Source: Hondaea fermentalgiana
Taxonomy: Eukaryota > Sar > Bigyra > Thraustochytrida > Thraustochytriidae
DNA length: 64,000 nucleotides
NCBI GenBank assembly: GCA_014084085.1
Contig: NPFB01000006.1
Location: 6,380-70,379, forward strand
Reading direction: 5' to 3'
Shown here: positions 10,058 through 21,221 of the stretch, piece after piece
How positions within the stretch are numbered: the stretch's first letter is position 1
Layout: every line of letters begins with the position of its first letter
The notes under the pieces: generated by a model
The model's input: the letters and a program-made list of their open reading frames with translations, nothing else
The model's database searches: none
What the model was told of the DNA's origin: nothing
Program-made: the position numbers and the translations under genes

Positions 10058-11814
10058 GGCGCCGCCGTTGCTCGCCCAGGGGTTCTTCTTCTTCTTCTTC
10101 TTCTTCTTCTACTTTTCTCTCGACGCCTCCACACGCGGCGGTCACGCGACTGGGGTCGCGGAGGCTCGGCGGCGTCGAGGCGTGCGCGAACACGCACGGG
10201 CCCGTGGTGGGCTCGGGATCTCTGGCACCTCGCGCGCGAAGGGGCTTCCTTTGGCAGTTTGCTATGATAGGCCGGAGCTGCGATGTCGAACCTCGGAAAT
10301 GCTCGTCAGGGAATCACTGACTGATGTGGATGAATGAACGACCCCCCGCCAGAATATCTCGGGACTGCATGAGCGTGGGACTCGGATGGCGAGGGCGGTA
10401 GTACATGGAGAGAAAACCCGTCGTTGGCCCAAGGCAAAACGGGGAGCTTGAAAAGAAATGAGACAGCTCGGGGGCGCGAAGAAACCCTGTGAAAACGTTG
10501 ACTCCGTTACATCTAATTTTGAGGAAGGGAAGAATGAGACTCTCGAGGCGGAAATCATACCCATCATGATTGCTGGGGATGAATTTTCGCAAGTCTTGTA
10601 GAGTCGTCGTCCCTGCTTGCTCCTTGCCAGACACAAGCAAGCTCCTCTCGTTGCACGTGCATGACTGCCAGGCGGACAATCCCACAGGAGCGAGTTGATG
10701 GACTGTTGCGACGTTGCAAATTAATGCAACGATTGACATTTGCAGCGCTTGAGGACCTTCTCCTTCTCCAGAAGTTTCTGTTTCCTACGTCTGAATTGTC
10801 GTATCAACGAACGTCGTGAAGTCTTGTTTTGAACAAAAAACACGTTTTTTGATCTACTGATTGGAATGCACGGCGAAAATAATAACATGTCTCCTTGTCA
10901 AAGATCGACCACAACGTCTGCCTTTCCACGAATCCTCAAATGTCTTCAAGATGGCTTGCCAGAGCGTTCGCAAGAACGATGTATCTTTGTAGGAGAGCAA
11001 CTCGCAACGCAAAAGTATAAACGTACAGCTTTCCGAGGCGTCATAATTCCATCTGTCCAAGGAAAAGTGTACTAAATAGCCCAATGCCAAGCACGTTCTC
11101 GACGAAGTGTTCGAATGACGGATGCATTCGCATCGTATAAAAGGAAATTTCAGCTCAAATGTAGAGCTCAGAATGTTCGTTTATCTTTCCCTGTGTAAGA
11201 ATCAGGTTTGTCATTGCTTGTAAAAACCATTGCAATGCTGCTTTCAAAGGAGAAGGTGCCCACAAAGGGATATGAATCTACGACACGAGGCTCGGTAAGT
11301 CTTCCGAAGTCATCGATCCACAGCCATGTGCAGAGCCCCCTGTGTCGCAAGTGAAGACAAGCAGGCCCTGCATGCAGTCACTTCATCCTCGACGACGGTA
11401 CACACCTATGTTGCCGTTACGAATCGTCCCGCCGCGGCGCCCGCTCCCAACATGGTGTCTGGCGCCCGTCTGCGCTGCCTCCGGTCGTGAGCAAGGCGCG
11501 GATCGGAGCGGCGCGCAGACCCGTAGCACGAGCGATAGCGCCGCAGCGTCTGTCTGCGTGCGAGAGGGGCCGGCCAAGGGCAGAAAGAAGAGCAGCAGCG
11601 AGCGGGCCCCTGGAGCGACTGATCGACCCAGACTCCAGCCAACCAAGCCTTTGACCGTTCAACGTCACCCAGTGCCGCTCGACCCGCCGCTCGCTCCGTT
11701 AAGTCCGCGAGAGCTGCGCTCGCCGCTCGCGCTCGCGCCCGCGCTCGACGCGCGCAGGAGACAGTCAGCAAACGAGCGTGAAGGGACGGAGGAGCGCGTC
11801 GGCGTGCAAGCACG
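10058..11814. other. Long divergent spacer, no gene seen
   Basis: This 1757-bp region lies between divergent genes. A TTC microsatellite at about 10083-10112 is 26 bp upstream of the GTPase start. An AT-richer segment spans about 10740-11340, and the last 450 bp before WDR63 is GC-rich. One CGCAAGTG word occurs at 11346-11353. The open frames inside have no recognisable protein character. No tRNA-like A/B box pair was found. Confidence 0.5.
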
Positions 11815-14800
11815 ATGGCGGAGGTCGAGCAGCAGGAGCAGCAGCAGCAGCAGCAGGAAGAGGAGAAAGCCGTGGAGCAGCTGCAGACGGAGGAGGCCAA
11901 GGCCGACGGCCAAGACGGCGAAGCCAAAGAGGCAGAAGGAGCTGCTGGAGAAGAAGGGAAAGAAGCTGCCGGTGGCGAAGATGCAGCCCTTGAAGCAGAG
12001 GGCGGCGTCGCTACCGAGGAGGCGTCCATAGTCATTAGCTTCCCAGAGGAAAGGCCTGAGGGCGTGATGCCCATGATGATCTCCATCAAAAACATGGAAA
12101 AGTATGAGCTCAAGAACGGCGACGGGCTCAAAGACACAGTCGCGTACAAGTTCTTCAACAAGGAAGAGGTTCTGGAAGAGATTCGATCGGTGGGCTTCTA
12201 CTCGGACTTTAACGACTTTAAAGGAGAGATCGCAGACTACCCCGCCGAGGAAATCCTCATCATTGCCGATCCGGATGAGGTGTACGGTCAAAACTGGATG
12301 ATCTGCCTCACAGTCGAGGCAAAAGAGTTGATGTTTGCCATCATCGACGCCGAGGCGCGAAGGCTGCAAGAGATTAAACGCAAGCAGGAGGAAGAAGAAG
12401 CGGCGCGTCTTGCCGAAGAAGAGGCTCGCCGCAACGTCGTGTACGAGGACAAGCCCATCGTGCCGCACGAGCGCGACTCGCTCACCGCCCTCGAAACGCA
12501 GAGCGAGATTGCTTGGCTCGACGTGCGCCCTTCACGCAAACTTTTGCGCGTTGAAATGACGCGAAAGCGTAGCGAGTTCGGGGCGCCCATCAAATTCAAC
12601 GACCGCGACGCGGAGCAAAGCGGTCTGATCGAGTTCAGACAGCACAAAGATCCAAATTTCGAACTCAAGCGGCGCGAGCAAGACGTCGCTCTTCAGGCAT
12701 GCGCGTCTTGGACCGCCGCTTGGATCCCCAACTCGCCATGGGCAAGACCAGAGGACGATGGCGCGGGCGCCACAGCCGCTGGGGACGAGCTCGACATTCC
12801 GTCTATGAACGATCTTTTTGACCCTGTTCCGGCAGCCGTGGGTGCGGCCGGAAAACGCGTGGCGACGGTCAGCGACTTTGACTTTTGCAGCGAGAATCTC
12901 ACATTGGAAGACTTCCTCGGCGCCCGCGAGCTGCCGCGCCTGGTCGAGGCCGGCTCACAAACCGCCTATTTCCGAAAGCTCAATGCGACGACGCAGTACG
13001 AGCACGTCGAGATGTCTGCCGAGGAGCGCGAAGCCCTCGTAGAGGATGAGCTCGCCGAATTTCTCGGCAAGGTCCTGCCGAGCGTTGAGGTCGCGTTGCA
13101 GCAGAATGAGACCATTGATGTCTTTGCGAATGAGTTCCACAGACTTCGATCCGAAGAGGTTTCGGGCCTTGGAAACAAGGAAGACAACGTTCTCCGCGAG
13201 CTCCGCACCTTTACGGACCTCGTTTACTCCAATGGGCGCGCGCTTTCTTGTGTCGATTGGCATCCCCGCTCTCAAAATGTCGTGGCTGTCGCCTGTGCAG
13301 ACCCGCTGCATTTTGATCAGCGCGTGGAGGTTTCTGGCCAGGAGCGCAGCTCATTCATTCTCATCTGGAACTTTGCCGACCTCATTCACCCTCAGCTCGT
13401 GCTCAAGTCCCCGCACGAATGCCGTTGCTTTGCCTTCAACCCAGACCAACCGCACCTCGTCGCAGGCGGCTGCACCACGGGTCAGATTATCATTTGGGAC
13501 ATCTCGCACGCACAAGAACTCTTGCGGCGTCGAAAGGGCGGAGGTGGTGCTGTCAAGAACGCCAACGCAGGCAAGAGTGCGCCCGCCGGAGCAGCCGCAG
13601 CCTCAAGTACCGACGCCGGCGCTGCAGGCAATACTGGCGATGCCGACCCCCTGGCATCGGAGACAGGCGCAGATGGCGCTGCTGAGGACGGCACCGGAGC
13701 CGGGGCCGGGACCAAAGCCGACGACAACGAAAAGGTGGACTCGAACGGAGCGAGTATTGAGCCCGTGGAGCCGCTCATGATTTCCCCCATTGAGCATTCA
13801 CACAAGCGCCCCATTGAACATCTGGAGTGGCTTCCCGGTAGCATGCACGTGAGCACGTCAGGACGGGTGAGCGGTGATGTCAAGTATGGCAGCACAGAGG
13901 TGATGGCCACGCAGTTCATTACCTGTGCCAGTGATGGTTTCATTGTGATTTGGGGCCCTCGCTTTGGTGGTTCCAAGGCCGCCAAGCCTGCAGCCGCAGA
14001 TCCGAATGACCCCAACGCTGGCGACGCAAATCGTCTGGCCGAAGAGACGCCGTGGAAACCCATCTTCAAAACAGCCCTCGTGCGCCAGGGAAGCCGCAAC
14101 TTTGGTATCACCAAGGTTGCTTTACGCGGGCGCATTGACGCGCTCTTGGACATGCTCAACCGTCAACACGAACACCGGCGCGAGAACTCTCCAGAGCTGC
14201 AGGAGGGTCGACCTATTCAGGGAATGGGGATGACCGCAACGGGTACAATGTTTTCATGCGCCACGGAGGAGGGTGACATGATGTTCGCCGATTGGCTTGG
14301 AGCGCGCCATGCCAAGACATCGGCCCGCGCTGCGGAGACAAGCGGGGAAGCCGGCGCGGACGGCAATAATGCAGGGGGCAGCAGCAGCAACAACAACAAC
14401 GCCGCCAAGGAGGAGGCACGACTTCTCGATGACAAGGTGTACTGGGTCGCTCGCGACCATTTTGCCTCTTGCCTCGCACTGCGACGGTCTCCTTTTTTCC
14501 CATACCTAATTCTATCTGTGAGCGCGCATAGCTTTAACATTTGGAAAGAGGACCTGGCGCAGCCCATCTTCTCCTCGCCGCTGAGCACGGGCATGGCGCA
14601 TCTTGCATGCGCCGAATGGTCTCCGACGCGACCGGGTGTCATCATGGTGGGCAAGACGGACGGTACGGTGGACATTTGGGACTTTGTTGACCAGTCACAC
14701 CGCCCAAGCGTCTCTGCGTCCATTACAGCCTACGCAATTACTTCCATGCAATTTCGATGCACGATGGCAACCACCAACGCAGCACCTGGTAAAAACGGAG

Positions 14801-15348
14801 GCGGCAAGCGACACAACAAGACGCTCGCGATTGGCTCGAATGAACCACGCACTGAACAGACACTTCGCAAGGCGCGCGTCGCCGAGTCGGTTGGAAACGC
14901 ACCTCAAGGTGATTTGCCGCAGTATCTGGCACTCGGGGACGCCACGGGCAACCTTCATATCCTCGATGTCCCGCGCAATTTGCGCTGGCGAATGCCAACA
15001 GAGGAGAAGCTCATGATGGGATTTTTCGAGCGAGAGCTGGATCGCGTGCAGCATGTCGCGAAGCGAAAGGTGGTACGAGATCAGGAGCGCGAGGCAATGG
15101 ATCTTGCTTCGCCAGGACTTCTTGGCAGTTTTGATGGGATTGAGAACGATCCCGTTGACGAAAACACTAAAGAATACCGTAAGCTTGTCCTCGCGGAAGA
15201 AAAGCGTTTCCAGGAGATGGCTGAGAAGCTACTCAAGCCCGAAGATCTCGCGCTCGCGCGAGCAGGTTCGACCAAGCAGCGCAAACACTCGCCCTCAAAG
15301 AGCGCACAACCAAAGTCAAAACGCAAGGGAGTCAATGAGGAATCCTGA
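11815..15348 (+). CDS. DNAI3: WDR63/DNAI3-like axonemal dynein intermediate chain
   Basis: Intronless, 1177 aa. A Gln/Glu-rich leader (1-75) precedes the conserved N-terminal region with DPDEVYGQNWMI near residue 155 and a coiled coil (about 185-205). WD repeats start near residue 480 (ALSCVDWHPRSQNVVAVAC, then ECRCFAFNPDQPHLVAGG and GQIIIWD) and continue to about 1055. They are interrupted by Ala/Gly-rich linkers near 580-645 and 860-870. The layout matches WDR63/IC140, the intermediate chain of two-headed inner dynein arm f/I1. The C-terminus is basic. Its presence implies an organism that builds motile flagella. The start is the first ATG after a GC-rich leader. Confidence 0.88.
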   Translation: MAEVEQQEQQQQQQEEEKAVEQLQTEEAKADGQDGEAKEAEGAAGEEGKEAAGGEDAALEAEGGVATEEASIVISFPEERPEGVMPMMISIKNMEKYELKNGDGLKDTVAYKFFNKEEVLEEIRSVGFYSDFNDFKGEIADYPAEEILIIADPDEVYGQNWMICLTVEAKELMFAIIDAEARRLQEIKRKQEEEEAARLAEEEARRNVVYEDKPIVPHERDSLTALETQSEIAWLDVRPSRKLLRVEMTRKRSEFGAPIKFNDRDAEQSGLIEFRQHKDPNFELKRREQDVALQACASWTAAWIPNSPWARPEDDGAGATAAGDELDIPSMNDLFDPVPAAVGAAGKRVATVSDFDFCSENLTLEDFLGARELPRLVEAGSQTAYFRKLNATTQYEHVEMSAEEREALVEDELAEFLGKVLPSVEVALQQNETIDVFANEFHRLRSEEVSGLGNKEDNVLRELRTFTDLVYSNGRALSCVDWHPRSQNVVAVACADPLHFDQRVEVSGQERSSFILIWNFADLIHPQLVLKSPHECRCFAFNPDQPHLVAGGCTTGQIIIWDISHAQELLRRRKGGGGAVKNANAGKSAPAGAAAASSTDAGAAGNTGDADPLASETGADGAAEDGTGAGAGTKADDNEKVDSNGASIEPVEPLMISPIEHSHKRPIEHLEWLPGSMHVSTSGRVSGDVKYGSTEVMATQFITCASDGFIVIWGPRFGGSKAAKPAAADPNDPNAGDANRLAEETPWKPIFKTALVRQGSRNFGITKVALRGRIDALLDMLNRQHEHRRENSPELQEGRPIQGMGMTATGTMFSCATEEGDMMFADWLGARHAKTSARAAETSGEAGADGNNAGGSSSNNNNAAKEEARLLDDKVYWVARDHFASCLALRRSPFFPYLILSVSAHSFNIWKEDLAQPIFSSPLSTGMAHLACAEWSPTRPGVIMVGKTDGTVDIWDFVDQSHRPSVSASITAYAITSMQFRCTMATTNAAPGKNGGGKRHNKTLAIGSNEPRTEQTLRKARVAESVGNAPQGDLPQYLALGDATGNLHILDVPRNLRWRMPTEEKLMMGFFERELDRVQHVAKRKVVRDQEREAMDLASPGLLGSFDGIENDPVDENTKEYRKLVLAEEKRFQEMAEKLLKPEDLALARAGSTKQRKHSPSKSAQPKSKRKGVNEES

Positions 15349-15999
15349 TACGTGAGTGGAACAGCGTCCTAAAGAAAACCATTTGTGATGTCCTTTGTGC
15401 ACGTCCATGTTTCATTCCGAACGAAGCAAATGAAGGAACAAAGAAACAAGCAAGCAATGAAAGGTTAGAGAAAGAGTAAAATGGCCCTTGATTTCCTTCT
15501 TAATTGTCTTTACTTTTGATGTGTATCCCACGTGAGTTGTAATTGATGGGAAAGGGGGCAAATTGAGGAGGAAGACAAAAGGCCCATTCTCACTGAGGCT
15601 AGTGGTTGTGAATAGAAACGAATGTCATCAATCTTTTCGTTTGCAAACATGTAATCCGTCATTGAGCAAACCGGGCCGCCTGCACGCAGCGACTACAGTG
15701 GCTCTTGGGCTACCGGTGCAAAAAGTAGAAAGCGACAAACAAAAGAGGGGGAAGGAGGAGGAGGAGGAGGAGGAGGATAGAGTAGAGTGAAGAAAGAGCT
15801 AATGAAAATGGCCTGCAGAGGCCCGCACTCCAAACAGTTCCATGAGGGGCAATTGGACTGGCACAATGCTGCCAGCCACAAGTGTGATGAGATGACCTTT
15901 TATTTGCTGGTATTGCCCATGTCCATCATTGTGCGAGACGCTCTACGAGCACGAGCTGGGGCGTGCACCTCCGGGACGTCGAATCGCTTCTGTCCATGT
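15349..15999. other. Convergent spacer, no gene seen
   Basis: AT-richer 3' flanks of WDR63 and SNU13. It contains a GGA/GAG triplet run at about 15749-15778. No coding or RNA gene is supported. Confidence 0.5.
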
Positions 16000-16395
16000 T
16001 TAGATGAGGAGCTTCTCGATCTCAAGCTTGACCTGGTCGATCTGCTTCTTGAGCTGCGAACCGTCGTTGCTGAGCACACTGCAGGCAATGACGGGGCGCG
16101 AGACACCGCAGGCACGGCCAAGGGCGGTCTTGCTCGACACAAAGACGTACGGGACGTTCTTGTCCTCGGCAAGAAGCGGCAGGTGGAGAAGGATGGCCAG
16201 CGGCTCGGCGTCAGCAGCCATGACCACAAACTCGCTGCGGCCACGGTTGAGGGTCTTGGTCGCCTCGTTGGCGCCCTTCTTGAGCTGCTTCAGGTTGCTC
16301 GATTGCTGCACGAGCTCCAGGATGCTCACGGACAGCTCCTCGCCGGCGAGCGGGTACGCGCGGGGGTCCACGCCATCCTTGGTCTCCTTGCCCAT
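16000..16395 (-). CDS. SNU13: SNU13/NHP2L1 (15.5K) RNA-binding protein
   Basis: 131 aa, start at the ATG at 16395 giving [17 protein letters not shown], which lines up with the N-terminus of human NHP2L1. It has the L7Ae/L30e fold signature: [16 protein letters not shown], then [26 protein letters not shown] and [15 protein letters not shown]13 binds kink-turns in U4 snRNA and in box C/D snoRNAs and acts in spliceosome assembly and rRNA methylation in the nucleus. The length equals the usual family length. In-frame codons upstream of this ATG lack homology and are probably 5' UTR. Head-to-head with the small Cys-rich gene at 16844, with two TAGGCCTA palindromes between them. Confidence 0.96.
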   Translation of the reverse strand: MGKETKDGVDPRAYPLAGEELSVSILELVQQSSNLKQLKKGANEATKTLNRGRSEFVVMAADAEPLAILLHLPLLAEDKNVPYVFVSSKTALGRACGVSRPVIACSVLSNDGSQLKKQIDQVKLEIEKLLI

Positions 16396-16567
16396 CTTGT
16401 TGTCTTGAAGAAAGCTTGCTTCACGACTCTTATGCGCTCCTCGATCGGGTTCTGGACGCTCCCTGCTCCTGCCGGATGACTGGCTGGCTGCAGCTGGCTC
16501 GCTGCAGTGAAGGGACAAATGTGACGATGGACTGGTTGGCTGATTGATTGGTTGGCCAAGTCTAGTC

Positions 16568-16581
16568 TAGGCCTAGGCCTA
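16568..16581. promoter_or_regulatory. Two overlapping TAGGCCTA palindromes
   Basis: Copies at 16568-16575 and 16574-16581 share two bases. They sit in the divergent spacer 173 bp upstream of SNU13 and 263 bp upstream of the small Cys-rich gene. The same 8-mer recurs in three other head-to-head spacers of this window. Confidence 0.55.
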
Positions 16582-16761
16582 ATCTGAGAGGACAGTGAGT
16601 GGTGCTCAGCTCTCCGTCACAGCCACTCATCATCAAGGTGAGCCAACTAAACGTTTTAGTTCCAAAACTAGTCCAAAACTAGTTTTGTTTCAACGGATCG
16701 ATGTGCCAGAAGATCGTAGATGACCGAGGCAATCAGTGAGGAGGGAGGCAGGTTCTGGCAA

Positions 16762-16827
16762 AGAGTCAGAGTCAGAGTCAGAGTCAGAGTCAGAGTCAGA
16801 GTCAGAGAGAGAATCAGAGTCAGAATC
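16762..16827. repeat. (GAGTCA)n hexanucleotide repeat
   Basis: About eleven GAGTCA-type units, degrading at the 3' end to GAGAGAGAATCA. It lies 17-80 bp before the ATG of the next gene, so probably in its 5' UTR. It can be read as Ser-Glu repeats, but only if translation began at a non-ATG codon. Confidence 0.95.
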
Positions 16828-16843
16828 GGCCAGCCCCCTCGCG

Positions 16844-17278
16844 ATGGACGGCTTCAAGGTGGAGCTGCGCTGGGGAAATCAAGAGATTCCCGAGGCGCAA
16901 GACCAAGCGGGCGATTCGCGGACGCAGCAGCGGTCGTGGAAAAGATATGCGGTTGGCAAAAAGGCCAAGCGACTGTGCTCGCTGTGCGAGCAAAAGTTCC
17001 CCCCGGAGACGCTCGGCACCAAAGTGACTCGAAAGAGCATCCTTGGATGGCGAAAAAGTCACGGTCTCGACGTGAAAAATGCCTCACCTTTCACACTCTA
17101 CGACTACGTCCCCGTCTGCGTATTTTGCACGCAGTTCTTTAGTATTACGTCCAACAGTTGCGCGGATGAAGACAGCACCACTGCTAAGAACAAACAGATG
17201 CTACGTCCTATGGTCTTTAGTGACGAGGACCGCTTCATGGCATATCCGGAAAATTTCTATACCCAGCTCTTTCGATAA
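16844..17278 (+). CDS. Small Cys-rich (possible zinc-binding) protein, unknown function
   Basis: 144 aa from the first in-frame ATG (16844). Two Cys pairs, CSLC near residue 47 and CVFC near residue 91, are about 44 residues apart and could hold one zinc. Aromatic and basic residues surround them (SWKRYAVGKKAKRLCSLC, YDYVPVCVFCTQFF). I do not recognise the family. An out-of-frame ATG at 16720 opens a 140-codon frame across the GAGTCA repeat and over this start; if that ATG is in the mRNA it would compete for initiation. Divergent from SNU13; convergent with the nucleotidyltransferase gene 271 bp away. Confidence 0.65.
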   Translation: MDGFKVELRWGNQEIPEAQDQAGDSRTQQRSWKRYAVGKKAKRLCSLCEQKFPPETLGTKVTRKSILGWRKSHGLDVKNASPFTLYDYVPVCVFCTQFFSITSNSCADEDSTTAKNKQMLRPMVFSDEDRFMAYPENFYTQLFR

Positions 17279-17549
17279 CGTCTCTTTCGTTCTCGCAAAT
17301 CTTTTCCTGGTGGCACGACAAACAAGAGCCGCCAAGGATACATTATTTTTTTCTTCTTCTTTTTTTCTGTATGTGTATAAAGAAATGAGAAATGCGCATG
17401 CCCGAGGCTCTCGACTGCGCGTTTTGTAAAAATTAACAAATGGCGCGGTGCGCCACCTGAAATATCAAAAAGACATGTGTACCTGTTTTTCCTCTTGTTC
17501 TATAAAGTTGTTTCTTTCCGGTTCTACAAAGAAATAAAAAGAAGGGAGT

Positions 17550-20500
17550 CTACGCGGCGCCCGCTCCGTCGGTCTGAGCCGATTCGCTAGGAGTACAGAG
17601 AAGCGCGATGACATCGTCCAGAGAATCAGCCTCCTGCCGCGGAGAGGCCGCTGCAAGAAGCGCATATGCACGTACAAACTCCTCGCGAATGAGGCGAAAT
17701 TCGCGGTCACGGACAACGTGCGCCACATCATAACTCGTCTCAAAGGGATCCTCGATGGCCATGCGCTGATGCAATTTCCATGAATCCTCGCTGGCTTTAC
17801 TTTCCTTTGTAACAAGATGAGCGTCTCGGACGCCAATGACATGGCGACGCCAATCAAACTTCAGCGCCATTGTCCAGAAAAAACCCACAAGCAAGTCAGC
17901 AAGTGAGTCCTTGTTCCTCGCTGCAAAAGCGGAGAGACGTTTCATTGCAGTCGACATGTCCGCAGGTGTGGAAAAGTAGGCGCTCTGCGGGTCGGCAAAA
18001 AAGTATGTATCCTGCTGCGCGCCCTCGCTGTTACTCTGCACCAGGACAACGGGCAAGTCGCTTGCTCCGTTACCATCTTCGTCGAGGTCATCTCCATCCA
18101 TTCCAGCGTCGGCATCGTTGCTGCCATCGAGGCTTGTTTTGATTGGCTCCCCGGCCCAGGTGGGCGGCAGCGCCTGCAGCGGCGGCAGCAGCGGCGTTTC
18201 AAGCTGCTGCAGGTAATGAATCACCATAAGAATATAACCATAGCTGGAAAGCGTCCGCTCGGCAGGATTGTTAATCTTGCGTCGCTTGGCCCATGTCTTG
18301 ACCACGTATGCCAGCTGCCGCACACGCGGATCGATGAGCGAATACGTGCGCAACAAGAGGGTGTTGCGTACAGCGAGTCGGTTGTCAACGCAAATGTCGC
18401 ACTCAAGTTCCATGGGTCCGTGGCGGAACTGCAAAATGGGAATGCGCGCCGACTTGCGGGAGTCGTCGACGTCCTCGAAGCCATTTTCCGACAGCGTTGC
18501 GGCAAGATCCTCGACGGCCTTGGTTGCGGGCGGTGCGCCCAGCTGCTCGGAGGGCGTATCGTCGAAAAAGGCATCCGGCCATCGCGCGCCCGAGGGCATG
18601 AGCACGAGGCAAATGTCCAGGTCCGAGTTCTCTGCACCAAAATTATTCACCGAACTTCCGAATGGCACGAGTTTGGCGTCGCAGCCCCACATGACCGAGG
18701 TTTGGTTCACAACGTTTTGCAATTCGTCGACAAAGTTTTTCCGGGTCTGCTCCGTTTCTGGCGAGGGCATCACACTCTCCACGAAGCGCAAAGAATCCAC
18801 GTTGATCTTCTCAAGACGCGCGGCGGGAAGTTTTGGAAGCGTGCGCAAGTCGGCAAACGGCGAGCGCAAGTCGAGGCCCAGATCACTCGCGTAATGAGCC
18901 TGCATTTCCTCGGTGGACGCAAAAAAGTTTTCGTCGACGGGACAGTAGAGCGACAGTAGCGCCTCCATCTCGTCGTGCTCTTTTGGCTTGACCAGGCTCT
19001 GAATGGCCTTGCAGTGAAGGAAAGCGTCCAACACGCCGCGCAGAGAGCTGGCAAGTGTCGCCCGATCACGAACATTCTGACCAACAGAGCGCTCTTTACT
19101 GAGCATGAGATCCTTGGCGTGTCTCCAGTCGTTAAAGTCGGCCTCGTTCAAGAGCCCACACTGCTCCAAGTCATCGGCGGTAAGGGGCTCGCCACCACGC
19201 TCAGCGAGTCGTTTGGCGAGGCCCTCCTCGCGAACTTTTTCCTTGTAAGTGTTAATTTTGTCGAATTGAACACGCCTGTCGTGAAGAAGGGATGCTTCGT
19301 TGTCGATGGCCGCAGTCAGGTCATCGCACCGGCGCTGCACGTGCGAAATGCACGCACGAATGATTTGTAGCATTTCGCGGTACAAGGCCGCCTCCTGACG
19401 GGACTCTTGTGCCTGCGTATCACTGCCGCCGCTTTGCCCGCCTCCGCGACGGTTTCCTCCGGCTCCGCCGCCACGTTTGGCCCCGCCAAAGTTGTTGCCT
19501 CCGTTGCTACCACCGTGGGCACCTTCCATCAGCGGCCGACGCAGGGTATGTAGTTGTCGGATGAGCGTTGCAAATTGCATCGTGGCATTTGAGAGCTTGC
19601 GGCGGTCGGAAAGGTTCTTGCGCACAAAGTCGAGTGCCTCAAACATGTCTGCGCCCTGCACTTCGACGTGGACCGTGTTGGAACGGGCCACGGGCATGCT
19701 CTGCTCCGTGAGCGGGTCACCCTGCCCCCCCTCACCCTTAAAATATCGAAAATTGTACTGCCCCACGCCGCGCGGGGTACGCAGCCGCAGCGATCCATGC
19801 ACGAGGCCTGTGTTGGGGTCGAGGCGCGACATTCCTTCGACCTCGCGCTGCAGAATCGATCCGTCGCACGTATCGATGCGGGTTCTCGCACGGTACAAAC
19901 CTACCCAGTCAATGTGATGTCTTGCTGCCATTGCGCCCCGCGCATCGAACGAGCTGCGCTGCACTTCATCCACTGGGATGCACCACTCAACCTTGATGTA
20001 CTGGTTTGGTCCGGTGCGTGCCGGTTGCACCTTCATGCTTCCTGCTGGTTTATACATGAATCGTGCAGCGCGCTGCGACTTTCGCGCGGACTTTTCATCG
20101 CCTTCTTGCAGGTCTTTGGGCTGCGACTGCAGAGCTTGAGAAGCTTGCTGCTGCGACGAGGCTTGTGGAGCCAGATTAGCGGCCATCATTCGACTTTCAA
20201 GCTCGTCCATAGTCAGCACCCCAGGACGCACATTGGAAGGTGGCTCTTGGTATTGACGATGTGGGGGTTGACCAAGGGCTCTTTGTTGTTGCTGCTGCTG
20301 CTGCTGCTGCTGGTATTGCTGATGTTGCTGCTGGCGTACAAATGTATTCTGCTGATGCCCGCCAAGCGAGCTGTCCTGGTCCCACGGACTCGATGATGGC
20401 GCAGGCCAGCCACCAGGCATGCCTCCGGGAAGCTGACGCTGATGTTGCTGTTGTTCCTGGTGTTGCGATGACGAATACATTGGAGCAGAGAAACCAGGTG

Positions 20501-20654
20501 CCTCTTGCTGAAATCCAGGGGGTCTATTTCCCCTTTGCATTTGCTGCATTTGCTGCAAAACAGCAGGAGTGTCCTGCGGTGCTCGGGGCGGCTGCCCATA
20601 GTGCTGGCTCGAGGGCACCTGCATGGAGGGTACCGGTGTTTGAGAAGGTTGCGA

Positions 20655-20694
<40 letters not shown>

Positions 20695-21050
20695 GGAGAT
20701 GGCTGCTGCTCATCCCAGGGCGATGACCAGGGTGATGACGAAGGGTTATAGGATTGATGCGTGGGATTGGGTGACACGAATTGCCCGCTCCCTTGGAGAC
20801 CAGGAGGCGCACGTGCGAATGCTTGCCCAAATGGCGCTTGCATGGCCTGGGACGGCGGACCTTGCGGATAGCTATGTTGTTGCTGCTGGTGTTGCAAATT
20901 TGGCGGTTGCATACCAGGGGGCAGACGGTTGGGATAAAGTTGATGTTGGCCAGGCGGGATTGAAAATGATGCCCCCGAGGAGGTGTTCGGACCGTTAGCT
21001 GGCATGGGCATTGGCACTTGCATTTGCGGATGAGTCCTATATTGTTGTTG

Positions 21051-21101
<51 letters not shown>

Positions 21102-21221
21102 ATGTTGCTGCGACTGCCCGTGCTGTTGCCCGTGCATTTGCCCATGCAAGGACTGACCCTGCCGCATGTGCTGACCACCGCCGCCGAGCTCGTGGCCCTG
21201 ATCCGGGTATCTTTGGTCCAT
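17550..21221 (-). CDS. Poly-Q terminal nucleotidyltransferase (non-canonical poly(A)/poly(U) polymerase)
   Basis: Intronless, 1223 aa. Residues 1-330 are Gln/Pro/Gly-rich, with several CAG-coded Gln runs, and are probably disordered. Residues about 400-515 form a beta-rich module with WVGLYRA and GVGQYNFRYF, reminiscent of a SKICH domain (tentative). A helical, Gly/Arg-rich linker follows. Residues about 790-1210 form a Cid1/TUTase-type catalytic region: GSSVNNFGAENSDLDICL gives Asp867 and Asp869, ELECDICV gives the third Asp942, and a PAP-associated domain follows (LADLLVGFFWTMALKFDW). All three catalytic Asp are present, so it is likely active in adding A or U to RNA 3' ends. Poly-Q tracts and condensate-type behaviour would fit a role in RNA granules, but that is inference. 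Confidence 0.9.
20287..21100. repeat. CTG/CAG triplet tracts coding poly-Q
   Basis: Clusters of CTG (plus strand) triplets at about 20291-20320, 20660-20695 and 21043-21090 encode Gln runs of the minus-strand nucleotidyltransferase. Long open frames on the plus strand and in other minus frames across this interval are artefacts of the repeats. Confidence 0.9.

Noticed and set aside
10314..10739. 141-codon minus-strand frame in the GTPase/DNAI3 spacer
   Set aside because: No domain, no coding-type composition, and neighbours are separated by normal intergenic sequence.
20213..21178. Ser/Asn-rich 321-codon frame inside the poly-Q gene
   Set aside because: Frame-shifted reading of CAG repeats as AGC/GCA; not a separate protein.
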